A program made the translations under genes and the position numbers. The notes beneath the pieces were generated by a model that saw only the letters and a program-made list of their open reading frames with translations, had not been told where the DNA came from and did no database searches. A stretch of 53,380 nt of DNA from Prevotella sp. UBA2725 (lineage in GTDB: Bacteria > Bacteroidota > Bacteroidia > Bacteroidales > Bacteroidaceae), in the NCBI GenBank assembly GCA_002353825.1, contig DEKJ01000028.1, positions 169,688 through 223,067 on the forward strand, read 5' to 3'. Below are positions 26,601 to 33,117 of this stretch, one piece after another. Within the stretch, counting starts at the first letter, position 1. Every line of letters begins with the position of its first letter.

Positions 26601-27262
26601 TCCAGGTCTTTCATCTTTGCCGTGGTGACGGCCGATGTCAGCGAGCGCTTGTTGAGAACCTGGTAACCGGTGACGACGACCTCATCGAGCTGCGTCCTGT
26701 CATCGTGAAGGATAATCTTGGCGGGATGCCCGGCAAGAATCGTGCGCGTGACATCATTGAAGCCGAGGTAGCTGACCTCCACCGTGAGACGCGGGTTCTC
26801 GGTGAAGATCTGAAAATGGCCATTGGCATCGGTGGTGGTACCCGTTCCGGTTCCTTTTATCTTGATGGTCGCCCACTGCAATGGCTCTCCATTGGTGTCA
26901 ACGACCGTACCACTGACGATACGCCGCTGGGGTGTCGCCTTCCGCACACCGTTGCCTTGCTTGAGGACGACGGTCTTGCCGCTGATCTCATAGTAAAGAC
27001 CACAATGGTCGCGAAGCACACAGTCGAAGAGCGCGCTGAGCGACAGGTTCGTGCACTGACACGACACGTCGGGGACACCCTCGAGGACCTGCTTCTGATA
27101 CACAAAGTCGTAGCCCGTACGCTGCTGAAGGTCCTCAATGACCTGCTTCACGGGTTCAGCATGATAGGCTACACTGTAGCGTTGCGCAGCTGCTGCCAAG
27201 GGCATGGCTAAGAGCGCAACGACAAGCAAAAGAAAATCTCTAATTCGTTTTCTCTCTCTCAT
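23693..27262 (-). CDS. SusC/RagA family TonB-dependent outer-membrane receptor with STN domain
   Basis: An 1189-aa outer-membrane channel. Order: signal peptide (to about 26, ending AAAA-QR), STN secretin/TonB short N-terminal domain (about 27-100; VKQVIEDLQQRTGYDFVYQ), carboxypeptidase-regulatory-like domain (about 115-190; VSGTVVDTNGEPLQWATIKIKG), TonB-box and plug (LDEVVVTGYQ..., IRIRGTSTL, WVVDGIVV, IDVLKDAAATAIYG, NGVIVVTTKRG), then a long beta-barrel ending in F (MNIQF). The STN domain usually contacts a FecR-type anti-sigma factor, and fecR is the next gene upstream (26 nt), with an ECF sigma gene divergent. So substrate passage probably signals its own induction, as in FecA. The imported substrate is unknown. 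Confidence 0.96.
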   Translation of the reverse strand: MRERKRIRDFLLLVVALLAMPLAAAAQRYSVAYHAEPVKQVIEDLQQRTGYDFVYQKQVLEGVPDVSCQCTNLSLSALFDCVLRDHCGLYYEISGKTVVLKQGNGVRKATPQRRIVSGTVVDTNGEPLQWATIKIKGTGTGTTTDANGHFQIFTENPRLTVEVSYLGFNDVTRTILAGHPAKIILHDDRTQLDEVVVTGYQVLNKRSLTSAVTTAKMKDLERTDMSSLDQMLEGKIPDLVVSNNSFEVGVAPKIRIRGTSTLIGNREPLWVVDGIVVKDPVEISPEELNDPDYVNRIGNAIAGINPQDIERIDVLKDAAATAIYGTKAANGVIVVTTKRGYEGKPVVSYNFSMNYKLRPRYTDHSVDVMNSKERVEFSRELMQDHYQFPYRMTTVGYEKDVQDLYNGSITYDEFQQRVAADETRNTDWFKLLCHDALSTQHTASVSGGSAKSRYYASMGYDNEEDVIKSNANERYTWSLNLDNTFSKLLTASFTFNGYHQRRSYYQDEIAPLNYAYTTTRTLPVFQDDGEYYYYERKLSDGSQYNYNILNELANSYNHQKVNSMTFTTNLRFTFTDWLSANAILSVTNSNTELENWWGERTWHIAALRKSEYGSTIDYPDESTCPTGGELNHTSVTNRSYTARFQLDANKFFGDDDQHNIDATFGVEANSTKYRSYATTQRGYFRDRGETFVSDIDPTIYTSYASWAMGNVPTISDDLSNTLSAYLSVTYAYKQLWRVNLNGRVDGSNKFGDRSNDRFLPIWSVSGSYDVGHWIDAKWIDYITAKASYGFQGNMLDSESPVMTIKKGTLNTYYNENTSTVNSHPNPDLKWEKTNSINLGLDMSFFDHRLEMELSAYYKKTTDAFMTKRVSTVNGVGSYVINGGDVTNKGYSFDITATPLRTKDFRWSISTSFSKVINSLDSRPASQTYDLYDFLNGTALVKGQAVNTFYSYHFLGLSPVDGGPLIDDYYNNREALRGLSKYDTYTTVLSASGKRDADIQGSLTNTFRYRQWHASVVFGYSLGAKTRLFAMYGSQATGGYGSDIYSEKNYSRDYMNRWRKPGDETVTNLPSILSSSSSAYYKYSNVWTSMSGNGEINNIGDNYYEMYDYSDARVVSADYLKLQSLSLTYELPDKLLDRIRLQRLAFTLSAYNLFTICDSALKGQTPTQGGFTTIQLSDRPSFSFGMNIQF

Positions 27263-27288
27263 GAATTGATCAACACTTTATCTGGTTA

Positions 27289-28473
27289 TTATTCTTTTAA
27301 AACTTCAACATTCTTTCCTCTTACACGGAACTTGATGCCTCCACTCATCTCAAGAATATGAAGGACGTTCTGGAAGTTGCCGTATCGCGGCACACTGCCC
27401 ATGAACACGGTAGAGGCGAGCTGTGGATTGCTGAAATGGTAACGGAAGTCGTACCAACGGCTCAACGACTCCATGATCTGTCCGAGCGTCTGGTCTTCGA
27501 AGACAAACTTACCCCGTGTCCAGCTGCTCACCACCTCGGTGTTGGCGGAGTGGAGTGTTGCCGTACCGTTGTGCTTGTCGTATTCTGCCTGGTCACCGGG
27601 CTTGAGCGTCAGCTCACCGCCCTTGCTACCCATCGGTTTCAGGGCGATACTGCCACGGATGAGCGTCGTCACCACTTTGTCTTCGGAATAGGCATTGATG
27701 TTAAACTCGGTGCCGAGGACCTTCACCTCCTGACCTTCCGTCTCGACGATGAACGGATGGTCGGCATCGTGAGCAACCTTAAAGTAAGCCTCGCCAGTGG
27801 TCTTGACGCGCCGCTCCTTGCCGTCGAAAACTGCAGGATACTCGATGCGCGAGCCGGCATTGAGGCAGACCTCCGTGCCGTCGGTCATCGTGATGCTATA
27901 CTCACCACCCCGCGGCGTCTCTAAGACGATAGTGCCTTTATAGCTGTTGCCCAAGGCACGACGAACAGCGGCCTTGTTCATTTTTATATTACTGCCCAAG
28001 CGTATCATGCGGCCATCGCTGAGCATGAGCATGGCCTTCGTGGTACCCGCCTTGATCTGTGACTGACGGGCTTGCTCTGCCTTGGCAAGCGCCTCACCCT
28101 TCCATTTCGACACATGGGAATAATATTCCCAGCCGCCAAGCCCAACCAATGAAACGAAGAGGGTTATCACGGCTGCAGACACCCAAACACGCAATGACCG
28201 GAACTTCGAACCGACAGTGGGGCGAACGTCTTCTTCCAAGGCCTCACTTTCTTGGATCCGGCGACGCATCGCTTCGACAGCCGTCTTCGAATCGACAGCC
28301 TCACGCGCACGAACATCTTCCTTCACGGCTTCCAAAGAACACAGTTCCTGAAAGAGACGACGATGGCTCTCCCGTGCCTCAATCCAGGCATGGAGCTCCT
28401 CACGCTCTTTGTCACTCAACTCGCCACAGAGGTAGCGAACGATGAGCTGCGATATTCTTGTTTCCTTGGTCAT
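27289..28473 (-). CDS. FecR-family anti-sigma factor
   Basis: A 394-aa inner-membrane regulator. The cytoplasmic N-terminus (about 1-90; LIVRYLCGELSDKEREELHAWIE) has the DUF4880-like helix that holds an ECF sigma factor. One TM helix (about 96-115) follows, then the periplasmic FecR domain (TPRGGEYSITMTDGTEVCLNAGSRIEYP, GEAYFKVAHDADHPFIVETEGQEVKVLGTEFNI) and a C-terminal DUF4974-like secretin/STN-interacting domain (FEDQTLGQIMESLSRWYDFRYHF). It passes the signal from the STN domain of SusC to the sigma factor encoded divergently at 28626. First gene of the minus-strand run; promoter not obvious in the 150-nt shared spacer. Confidence 0.94.
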   Translation of the reverse strand: MTKETRISQLIVRYLCGELSDKEREELHAWIEARESHRRLFQELCSLEAVKEDVRAREAVDSKTAVEAMRRRIQESEALEEDVRPTVGSKFRSLRVWVSAAVITLFVSLVGLGGWEYYSHVSKWKGEALAKAEQARQSQIKAGTTKAMLMLSDGRMIRLGSNIKMNKAAVRRALGNSYKGTIVLETPRGGEYSITMTDGTEVCLNAGSRIEYPAVFDGKERRVKTTGEAYFKVAHDADHPFIVETEGQEVKVLGTEFNINAYSEDKVVTTLIRGSIALKPMGSKGGELTLKPGDQAEYDKHNGTATLHSANTEVVSSWTRGKFVFEDQTLGQIMESLSRWYDFRYHFSNPQLASTVFMGSVPRYGNFQNVLHILEMSGGIKFRVRGKNVEVLKE

Positions 28474-28574
28474 AATCTTTCTTCTTTATATTCTCTTTAA
28501 CGCAATATTCCCTAAAAGGTAGACAAGAAAATACGATTTTATTCAAAAAAAGTTTCAATCTGAAAAGAAAATGC

Positions 28575-28582
28575 TAATTTTG
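28575..28582 (+). promoter_or_regulatory. -7 box (TAATTTTG) of the ECF sigma gene
   Basis: An exact TAnnTTTG match 43 nt before ATG 28626, in the spacer shared with the divergent fecR. A weak GTTTC lies where a -33 element would be. This implies housekeeping transcription of the sigma gene. Confidence 0.55.
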
Positions 28583-28625
28583 CAACAAAATATGATGTGT
28601 TGAGCACACAGCACGACGCTTCGGC

Positions 28626-29192
28626 ATGAACAAGGGAAATAGATATCAAGACGCATACGAGCAGTTTCTGCAAGGCGAGATAGGCCTTTTTTATAAAGAT
28701 GTCTATCCATCTCTCCTTGTCTTCACGCGTCGATTGCTCCCTGATACCCTCACTTATCTTGCAGAAGACTGTGTACAAGATGCTATCTTCAAGCTTTACA
28801 GCCAGCGTAGCGAGATGGCGTCGCCTGAACGTGCCAGGTCGTTCCTTTATGTCTGCATCCATAATACCGTCGTCTCATATATTCGTAAAGACAACAGTCG
28901 GCAGCATTTCATCAATCAGGATACCGACAACTTCGAGGATGACTTCTCCGTGGAACTCATCCGGCAAGAAACTATTGATGAGCTCATGGGAGCCGTAGAC
29001 CGCCTGCCCGAGGACATGCGGCAGCTCTGTGAGATGATCTTCCGGGAAGGAATGAAGATGGCGGAGATTGCACAACAACTCAATATGACTGAGAGCGGCG
29101 TAAAGAAAAAGAAGCGCCGATTGCTCGACCTCCTGCGCAAGTCGCTCTCACCGGAGGCATTGCTTTTCGCTTCAATTATTCTTTCGAACTAA
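28626..29192 (+). CDS. ECF-type RNA polymerase sigma factor (FecI-like, Bacteroidetes)
   Basis: A 188-aa sigma-70 family protein with region 2 (about 25-95; LAEDCVQDAIFKLY and the RARSFLYVCIHNTVVSYIRKD core/-10 helices) and region 4 (about 125-175; LPEDMRQLCEMIFREGMKMAEIAQQLNMTESGVKKKKRRLLDLLRKSL, a helix-turn-helix for the -35). It should be held by the FecR protein encoded divergently and, when released, drive the fecR-susCD operon. The stop codon is 2 nt before the azlC start, so the sigma gene and azlCD are likely on one mRNA, an unexpected partner. Function as regulator of this SusC is inference from gene order. Confidence 0.92.
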   Translation: MNKGNRYQDAYEQFLQGEIGLFYKDVYPSLLVFTRRLLPDTLTYLAEDCVQDAIFKLYSQRSEMASPERARSFLYVCIHNTVVSYIRKDNSRQHFINQDTDNFEDDFSVELIRQETIDELMGAVDRLPEDMRQLCEMIFREGMKMAEIAQQLNMTESGVKKKKRRLLDLLRKSLSPEALLFASIILSN

Positions 29193-29194
29193 TA

Positions 29195-29948
29195 ATGGAT
29201 AAATATTCAACCCATAAACCACATCTCGGCAAACGAATGGCGGCGTTGAGAGCTGCCTTTCCTTACACCATCCCTATCTTCGCTGGTTTTCTGGTTCCTC
29301 GGTTTGGCTTACGGCCTACTGATGAACAAGTCGGGCTTCTCGTTCTGGTGGCCGATGATCATGGCCATGACGATCTTCAGCGGTTCAGTGGAGTTTGTTG
29401 CCGTGAGCATGCTCAAAGGTGCGTTCCATCCCCTGCAGTCGTTCGTTATCGCCCTGCTCATCTGCGCCCGCCATCTCTTCTACGGCATCTCCATGCTCGA
29501 CCGCTTCAAAGGCATGGGCTGGAAGAAGTTCCCGCTCATCTACGGCATGTGCGACGAGACGTTCTCCATCAACTATACGGCTAAGATCCCGGAAGGCATC
29601 GATAAAGGCTGGTTCATGCACTGGGTCACCGTGCTCGACTATAGCTACTGGGTCACGGGAGCGACGATGGGTGCCGTCTTCGGCGACTTTCTCCACTTCA
29701 ACAGTCGCGGCCTCGACTTTGTCATGACGGCCATGTTCGTCACGATTTTCATTGAGAACTGGATGAAGGAGCACGACCATCGCGCCTCTATCATCGGTAT
29801 CCTCATCTCCGTCGCAAGCCTGCTCATCTTCGGTCCCGACAGTTTCGTGGTACCGGCCATGACCTTGATGCTCGTCTGCTTCATGAGTCTGCGCAGTAAG
29901 TTAGAAATAAAAGAGACAACCATTAATAAAGAGGAGGTGCACGCATGA
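29195..29948 (+). pseudogene. azlC: azlC, branched-chain amino acid exporter large subunit, frameshifted
   Basis: The N-terminal part (MDKYSTHKPHLGKRMAALRAAFPYTIPIFAGF) reads in one frame and the rest (WFLGLAYGLLMNKSGFSFWW...) in another. The switch is at the TTTT run 29287-29290: one T fewer would restore GFWFLGLAYGLLM, the usual AzlC sequence. The remainder is intact to the stop at 29948: FSGSVEFVAVSML, LICARHLFYGISML and several TM helices. AzlC with AzlD exports branched-chain amino acids or analogues. Either the gene is recently inactivated, or a sequencing error or slippage in the T-run explains it. The TTG at 29304 would give a 214-aa product lacking TM1. azlD overlaps by 4 nt and is intact. 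Confidence 0.8.
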
Positions 29949-30271
29949 CATTCACTCAACAAATCCTCACGGTAGCCATCCTCGTCTTGGCCACAGCCTC
30001 TACCCGCTTTGTCCCGTTTCTCATCTTTCGCGGCAAGACGACACCGCGTTACATCCAGTATCTCTCTCAGGTATTGCCTGCCGCTGTGTTCGGCATGCTC
30101 GTGGTCTACTGTCTGCGCAATGTCCACGTCATGACAGCACCCTTCGGAATCCCCGAGGCCATCGGTGTGCTCGTCACCGCCTTGCTCCATCTCTGGAAGC
30201 GGCAGATGATGGTCTCGATCCTTGGCGGCACCCTCACGTATATGCTCATTGTACAAAACTTAACTATATAA
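29945..30271 (+). CDS. azlD: AzlD-family branched-chain amino acid transport subunit
   Basis: A 108-aa small membrane protein with three or four TM helices (MTFTQQILTVAILVLATASTRFVPFLIF, QVLPAAVFGMLVVYCL, ...). It shows the AzlD pattern: RFVPFLIF early, LPAAVFGMLVVYCLRN in the middle. It forms the exporter with AzlC. Its ATG overlaps the azlC stop (ATGA), which shows translational coupling; the frameshift in azlC would reduce that coupling unless ribosomes slip or start internally. Normal length for the family and no defects seen. Confidence 0.85.
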   Translation: MTFTQQILTVAILVLATASTRFVPFLIFRGKTTPRYIQYLSQVLPAAVFGMLVVYCLRNVHVMTAPFGIPEAIGVLVTALLHLWKRQMMVSILGGTLTYMLIVQNLTI

Positions 30272-30280
30272 AAATACTTT

Positions 30281-30910
30281 ATGCCTATGAAAAGAATCAT
30301 GTTTCTTGCCATGCTGCTTTGCATGACATTCACTGTGTTCGCACAGGACAACGCTAAAGACAATGTCTACGGCTTCAGCCTGCCTGACAAGAATGGCAAA
30401 GAGGTTAGCCTGTCCACCTACAAGGGTAAGGTACTGCTCATCGTCAATACGGCCACGGGATGCGGCTTCACACCACAGTATAAGCAACTTGAGGCCATCT
30501 ACACCAAGTACAAAGACCAGGGATTCGAGATCCTCGACATTCCCTGCGACCAGTTTGGTCATCAGGCTCCGGGCACCGATGAGGAGATCACAAAGTTCTG
30601 CACAAAGAAGTATCACACCGACTTCCCACAGTTCAAGAAGAGCGAGGTCAATGGTACCAACGCCCTGCCGCTCTATACCTGGCTGAAGACCAAGAAAGGT
30701 GTCACGGGGACCTATAAAGCTGGTATGGCCAAGATCATGGAGAAGCTATATAATAAGGTGAACACGGAGCCACGTGCGAAAGATGACATCCAGTGGAACT
30801 TCACAAAGTTCCTCATCAACCGCAAGGGTGAGGTCCTTGCCCGCTTCGAGCCTACCGACGACATGAAGATTGTTGAGGCTGCTGTGGCTGAGGCAGTGGA
30901 GGCAAAATAA
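30281..30910 (+). CDS. Glutathione peroxidase family thiol peroxidase, exported
   Basis: A 209-aa protein with a signal peptide (MKRIMFLAMLLCMTFTVFAQ), so it acts in the periplasm or outside. The GPx core follows: VYGFSLPDKNGKEVSLSTYKGKVLLIVNTATGCGFTPQY with peroxidatic Cys C61 in place of selenocysteine, the LDIPCDQFGHQ motif with its second Cys and Gln, and IQWNFTKFLINRKG with the Trp-Asn of the catalytic tetrad. It reduces hydroperoxides, probably with thioredoxin-like donors because Bacteroidetes generally lack glutathione (family knowledge). A second start two codons on (MKRIM) is possible. It lies 9 nt after azlD and could be co-transcribed. Confidence 0.93.
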   Translation: MPMKRIMFLAMLLCMTFTVFAQDNAKDNVYGFSLPDKNGKEVSLSTYKGKVLLIVNTATGCGFTPQYKQLEAIYTKYKDQGFEILDIPCDQFGHQAPGTDEEITKFCTKKYHTDFPQFKKSEVNGTNALPLYTWLKTKKGVTGTYKAGMAKIMEKLYNKVNTEPRAKDDIQWNFTKFLINRKGEVLARFEPTDDMKIVEAAVAEAVEAK

Positions 30911-30931
30911 CGCAATATTTCCTTTATTTTC

Positions 30932-30962
30932 TTGCCGTTCTCGCTGAAATGATGTATTTTTG
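30932..30962 (+). promoter_or_regulatory. Promoter: TTG and TATTTTTG for the small membrane proteins
   Basis: TTG (30932-30934) and TATTTTTG (30955-30962) with 20 bp between fit the Bacteroidetes consensus. The -7 box ends 18 nt before ATG 30981. Confidence 0.6.
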
Positions 30963-30980
30963 CAAAATAATACGTAATAG

Positions 30981-31193
30981 ATGACACAGAAGGAAGATAG
31001 GGAAAAGCTAAAAGTCAGTCGTGAGACAATGGGCAAGTTCTTCTATGATTTGGCTAAGGCTATGGTCATTGGAGCGATCATTTCATTGTTTTCTCCAGGA
31101 CAAGACAAGAAGTATGTCATTTTTATGCTCGTGGCTGGAGTTATTATTACCTTTATTCTTGCTAGTGTTGGGAACTTCATTTTAAAACGTTAA
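30981..31193 (+). CDS. Small two-TM membrane protein (DUF6722-like)
   Basis: A 70-aa protein with a charged N-terminus (MTQKEDREKLKVSRETMGKFFYDLAKA) and two TM helices (MVIGAIISLFS and YVIFMLVAGVIITFILASVGNFIL) separated by a short PGQDKK turn. It resembles small DUF6722-type proteins of Bacteroidales, whose function is unknown. It has its own promoter and is followed 4 nt later by a second tiny membrane ORF, a linked pair. More AT-rich than neighbouring genes. Confidence 0.7.
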   Translation: MTQKEDREKLKVSRETMGKFFYDLAKAMVIGAIISLFSPGQDKKYVIFMLVAGVIITFILASVGNFILKR

Positions 31194-31197
31194 ACGT

Positions 31198-31302
31198 ATG
31201 GAAAATGTTGCGATATTCTTCGGTGGGCTGCTTATTATAACAGTAGCTTTTTACATCTGGTTACACACGAAGAGTGGGAATAAATGGGTTGATAATCTAT
31301 AA
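31198..31302 (+). CDS. 34-aa single-TM peptide
   Basis: A short ORF: ATG at 31198, stop TAA at 31300. The product MENVAIFFGGLLIITVAFYI... has one strong TM helix and a basic/polar tail (WLHTKSGNKWVDNL). It starts 4 nt after the stop of the 70-aa membrane protein, so it is probably translated from the same mRNA. I know no family; together they may form a two-component membrane micro-complex (inference). Confidence 0.55.
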   Translation: MENVAIFFGGLLIITVAFYIWLHTKSGNKWVDNL

Positions 31303-31375
31303 ATAATAGATTATGGAGCTATATTACACCCCTTTGCTGACTTATAAATATAAACATATATCATAAAAGACTTTT

Positions 31376-32128
31376 ATGGGACTTTTAACAGGAAAGACAG
31401 CGCTCATCACGGGTGCTGCACGCGGCATTGGCAAGGCCATTGCCCTGAAGTTTGCTAAGGAAGGTGCCAACATCGCCTTCACCGATTTGTTCATCGACGA
31501 GGAGCACGGCGGTCTGCAGACCGAGCGTGACATCCAGGCTCTTGGTGTCAAGGCCAAGGGTTATGCCAGCAACGCTGCTGACTTCGCTCAGACAGCTGAC
31601 GTCGTGGCAAAGGTGAAAGAGGAGTTCGGCTCTATCGATATTCTCGTCAACAACGCCGGTATCACGAAGGACGGTCTGATGCTCCGCATGACTGAGCAGC
31701 AGTGGGACGCTGTCATCAACGTCAACCTGAAGTCGGCCTTCAACTTCATCCACGCTTGCGTACCCGTGATGATGCGCCAGCGCAATGGTTCAATCATCAA
31801 CATGTCGAGTGTCGTCGGTGTTCACGGCAATGCCGGACAGTGCAACTACGCAGCTTCTAAGGCCGGCCTCATCGCTCTGGCTAAGAGTATTGGTCAGGAG
31901 ATGGGTTCCAAGGGTATCCGCGCCAACGCCATCGCTCCGGGCTTCATCGATACAGCCATGACACAGGCTCTGCCGGAGGACATCCGCAAGGCATGGATCA
32001 AGAATATTCCACTTCGTCGTGCCGGAACGGTCGACGATATCGCCAACACAGCCCTCTACCTCGCCTCTGACCTCTCGAGCTACATCTCCGGTCAGGTCAT
32101 CCAGGTCGACGGCGGCATGAATATGTAA
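31376..32128 (+). CDS. fabG: 3-oxoacyl-[acyl-carrier-protein] reductase (SDR family)
   Basis: A 250-aa classical short-chain dehydrogenase. The Rossmann cofactor motif TGAARGIG (T12-G19), NNAG in the middle, and the catalytic Ser145-Tyr158-Lys162 (MSSVVG, YAASK) are in place with the same spacing as E. coli FabG. It reduces 3-oxoacyl-ACP with NADPH in fatty-acid elongation in the cytoplasm. Strong translation-biased codons fit a housekeeping enzyme. The stop overlaps the ATG of the pseudouridine synthase gene (TAATG), so the two are coupled. A different SDR substrate cannot be excluded, but GNAGQCNYAASKAGLI and the end YISGQVIQVDGGM are typical of FabG. Confidence 0.93.
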   Translation: MGLLTGKTALITGAARGIGKAIALKFAKEGANIAFTDLFIDEEHGGLQTERDIQALGVKAKGYASNAADFAQTADVVAKVKEEFGSIDILVNNAGITKDGLMLRMTEQQWDAVINVNLKSAFNFIHACVPVMMRQRNGSIINMSSVVGVHGNAGQCNYAASKAGLIALAKSIGQEMGSKGIRANAIAPGFIDTAMTQALPEDIRKAWIKNIPLRRAGTVDDIANTALYLASDLSSYISGQVIQVDGGMNM

Positions 32129-32802
32129 TGAGACCTCTTTACGAAGATAATCATATCATCATCGTCTATAAGGAGAGTGGTGAGATCGTGCAGGGCGACA
32201 AGACCGGCGACCGCCCGCTCTCGGAGACGGTGAAGGAATATATCAAGGCGAAGTACCACAAACCGGGCAACGTGTTCCTCGGCGTGGTGCATCGCCTTGA
32301 CCGTCCTGTGGCGGGCCTTGTCGTCTTTGCCCGTACATCGAAAGCGTTGTCACGACTGAACGACATGTTCCGCAAAGGAGAAGTGCACAAGACCTATTGG
32401 GCCATCACGCACGAGATGCCACCGCAGCCCGAGGGCACACTGACCCACTGGCTCACACGCAACGAGAAACAGAACAAGAGCTACGCTTACGACCATGAGG
32501 TGCCGGGAGCAAAGAAAGCCATCCTCAAATATAAGGTAATAGCCAACAGTGACAACTATCATTTGTTGGAGGTTCACCTCCTCACGGGACGCCACCATCA
32601 GATCCGCTGTCAGCTTGCCGCCATGGGCTGCCCGATCAAGGGCGACCTCAAATACGGAGCACGCCGCTCCAATCCCGATGGAAGCATCTCGCTTCTCTCC
32701 CATGAGGTAGAGTTTATCCATCCCGTATCGAAAGAAAAGATCCATGTCGTCTCGCCGTTGCCTGACGACAATCTGTGGAAAAGTTTCAACCTGCTCGGTT
32801 GA
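32128..32802 (+). CDS. RluA-family RNA pseudouridine synthase
   Basis: A 224-aa enzyme lacking an S4 domain. The catalytic motif HRLDRPVAGLVVFARTSKA has Asp58; later blocks are LLTGRHHQIRCQLA and CPIKGDLKYGA. It isomerises uridine to pseudouridine in rRNA or tRNA. Overlap with the fabG stop (TAATG) suggests one transcript. The short RluA forms include RluC-, RluD- and TruC-like enzymes, so the target position is not assigned. The composite palindromic element B begins 22 nt after its stop and may act as a terminator. Confidence 0.9.
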   Translation: MRPLYEDNHIIIVYKESGEIVQGDKTGDRPLSETVKEYIKAKYHKPGNVFLGVVHRLDRPVAGLVVFARTSKALSRLNDMFRKGEVHKTYWAITHEMPPQPEGTLTHWLTRNEKQNKSYAYDHEVPGAKKAILKYKVIANSDNYHLLEVHLLTGRHHQIRCQLAAMGCPIKGDLKYGARRSNPDGSISLLSHEVEFIHPVSKEKIHVVSPLPDDNLWKSFNLLG

Positions 32803-32824
32803 ACACCATGTCCACATTGAGTAA

Positions 32825-33084
32825 GCACCTCGAAGAGGTGCCACATGGTTAGCCCCATGCAAGGAGCGGAGCGACGCAACATGGGGTTTAGGTTCGTTGT
32901 GGTTCTGTTGCTATCCGGCCTCGAAGAGGGCGAACATGGGAGAGAAGCTGGTTATAGCTATGGGTGTAATAAACCATGTTCGCCCTCTTCGAGGCCGGTT
33001 GTCAGGTAATTTGCTCCATTCACAACCCCACGTTTCGGCTGCGCCTCACGTGGGGCTAACCATGTACAACCTCTTCGAGGTTGT
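32825..33084. repeat. Composite palindromic element B (six hairpins in mirror order)
   Basis: In order: GCACCTC-GAA-GAGGTGC (32825-32841); a CCCCATG stem (32851-32888) whose 20-nt loop contains AAGGAGCGGAGCGACGC, one base different from the core of element A; a perfect 25-bp inverted pair (32915-32939 with 32974-32998) carrying CCTCGAAGAGG; a CCCCACG stem (33024-33057); and ACAACCTC-TTC-GAGGTTGT (33066-33084). This is the same six-hairpin architecture as 19681-19981, though most stem sequences differ. It fills the gap between the pseudouridine synthase and tamB genes, which converge; no gene is seen in it. Confidence 0.8.
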
Positions 33085-33117
33085 GTGGACCCATTAACCC
33101 GAAAAGCGGAAGAGACT

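Noticed and set aside
32897..33097. Short plus-strand ORF in element B
   Set aside because: It reads through hairpin DNA with no ribosome site; the sequence is explained by the palindromic element.
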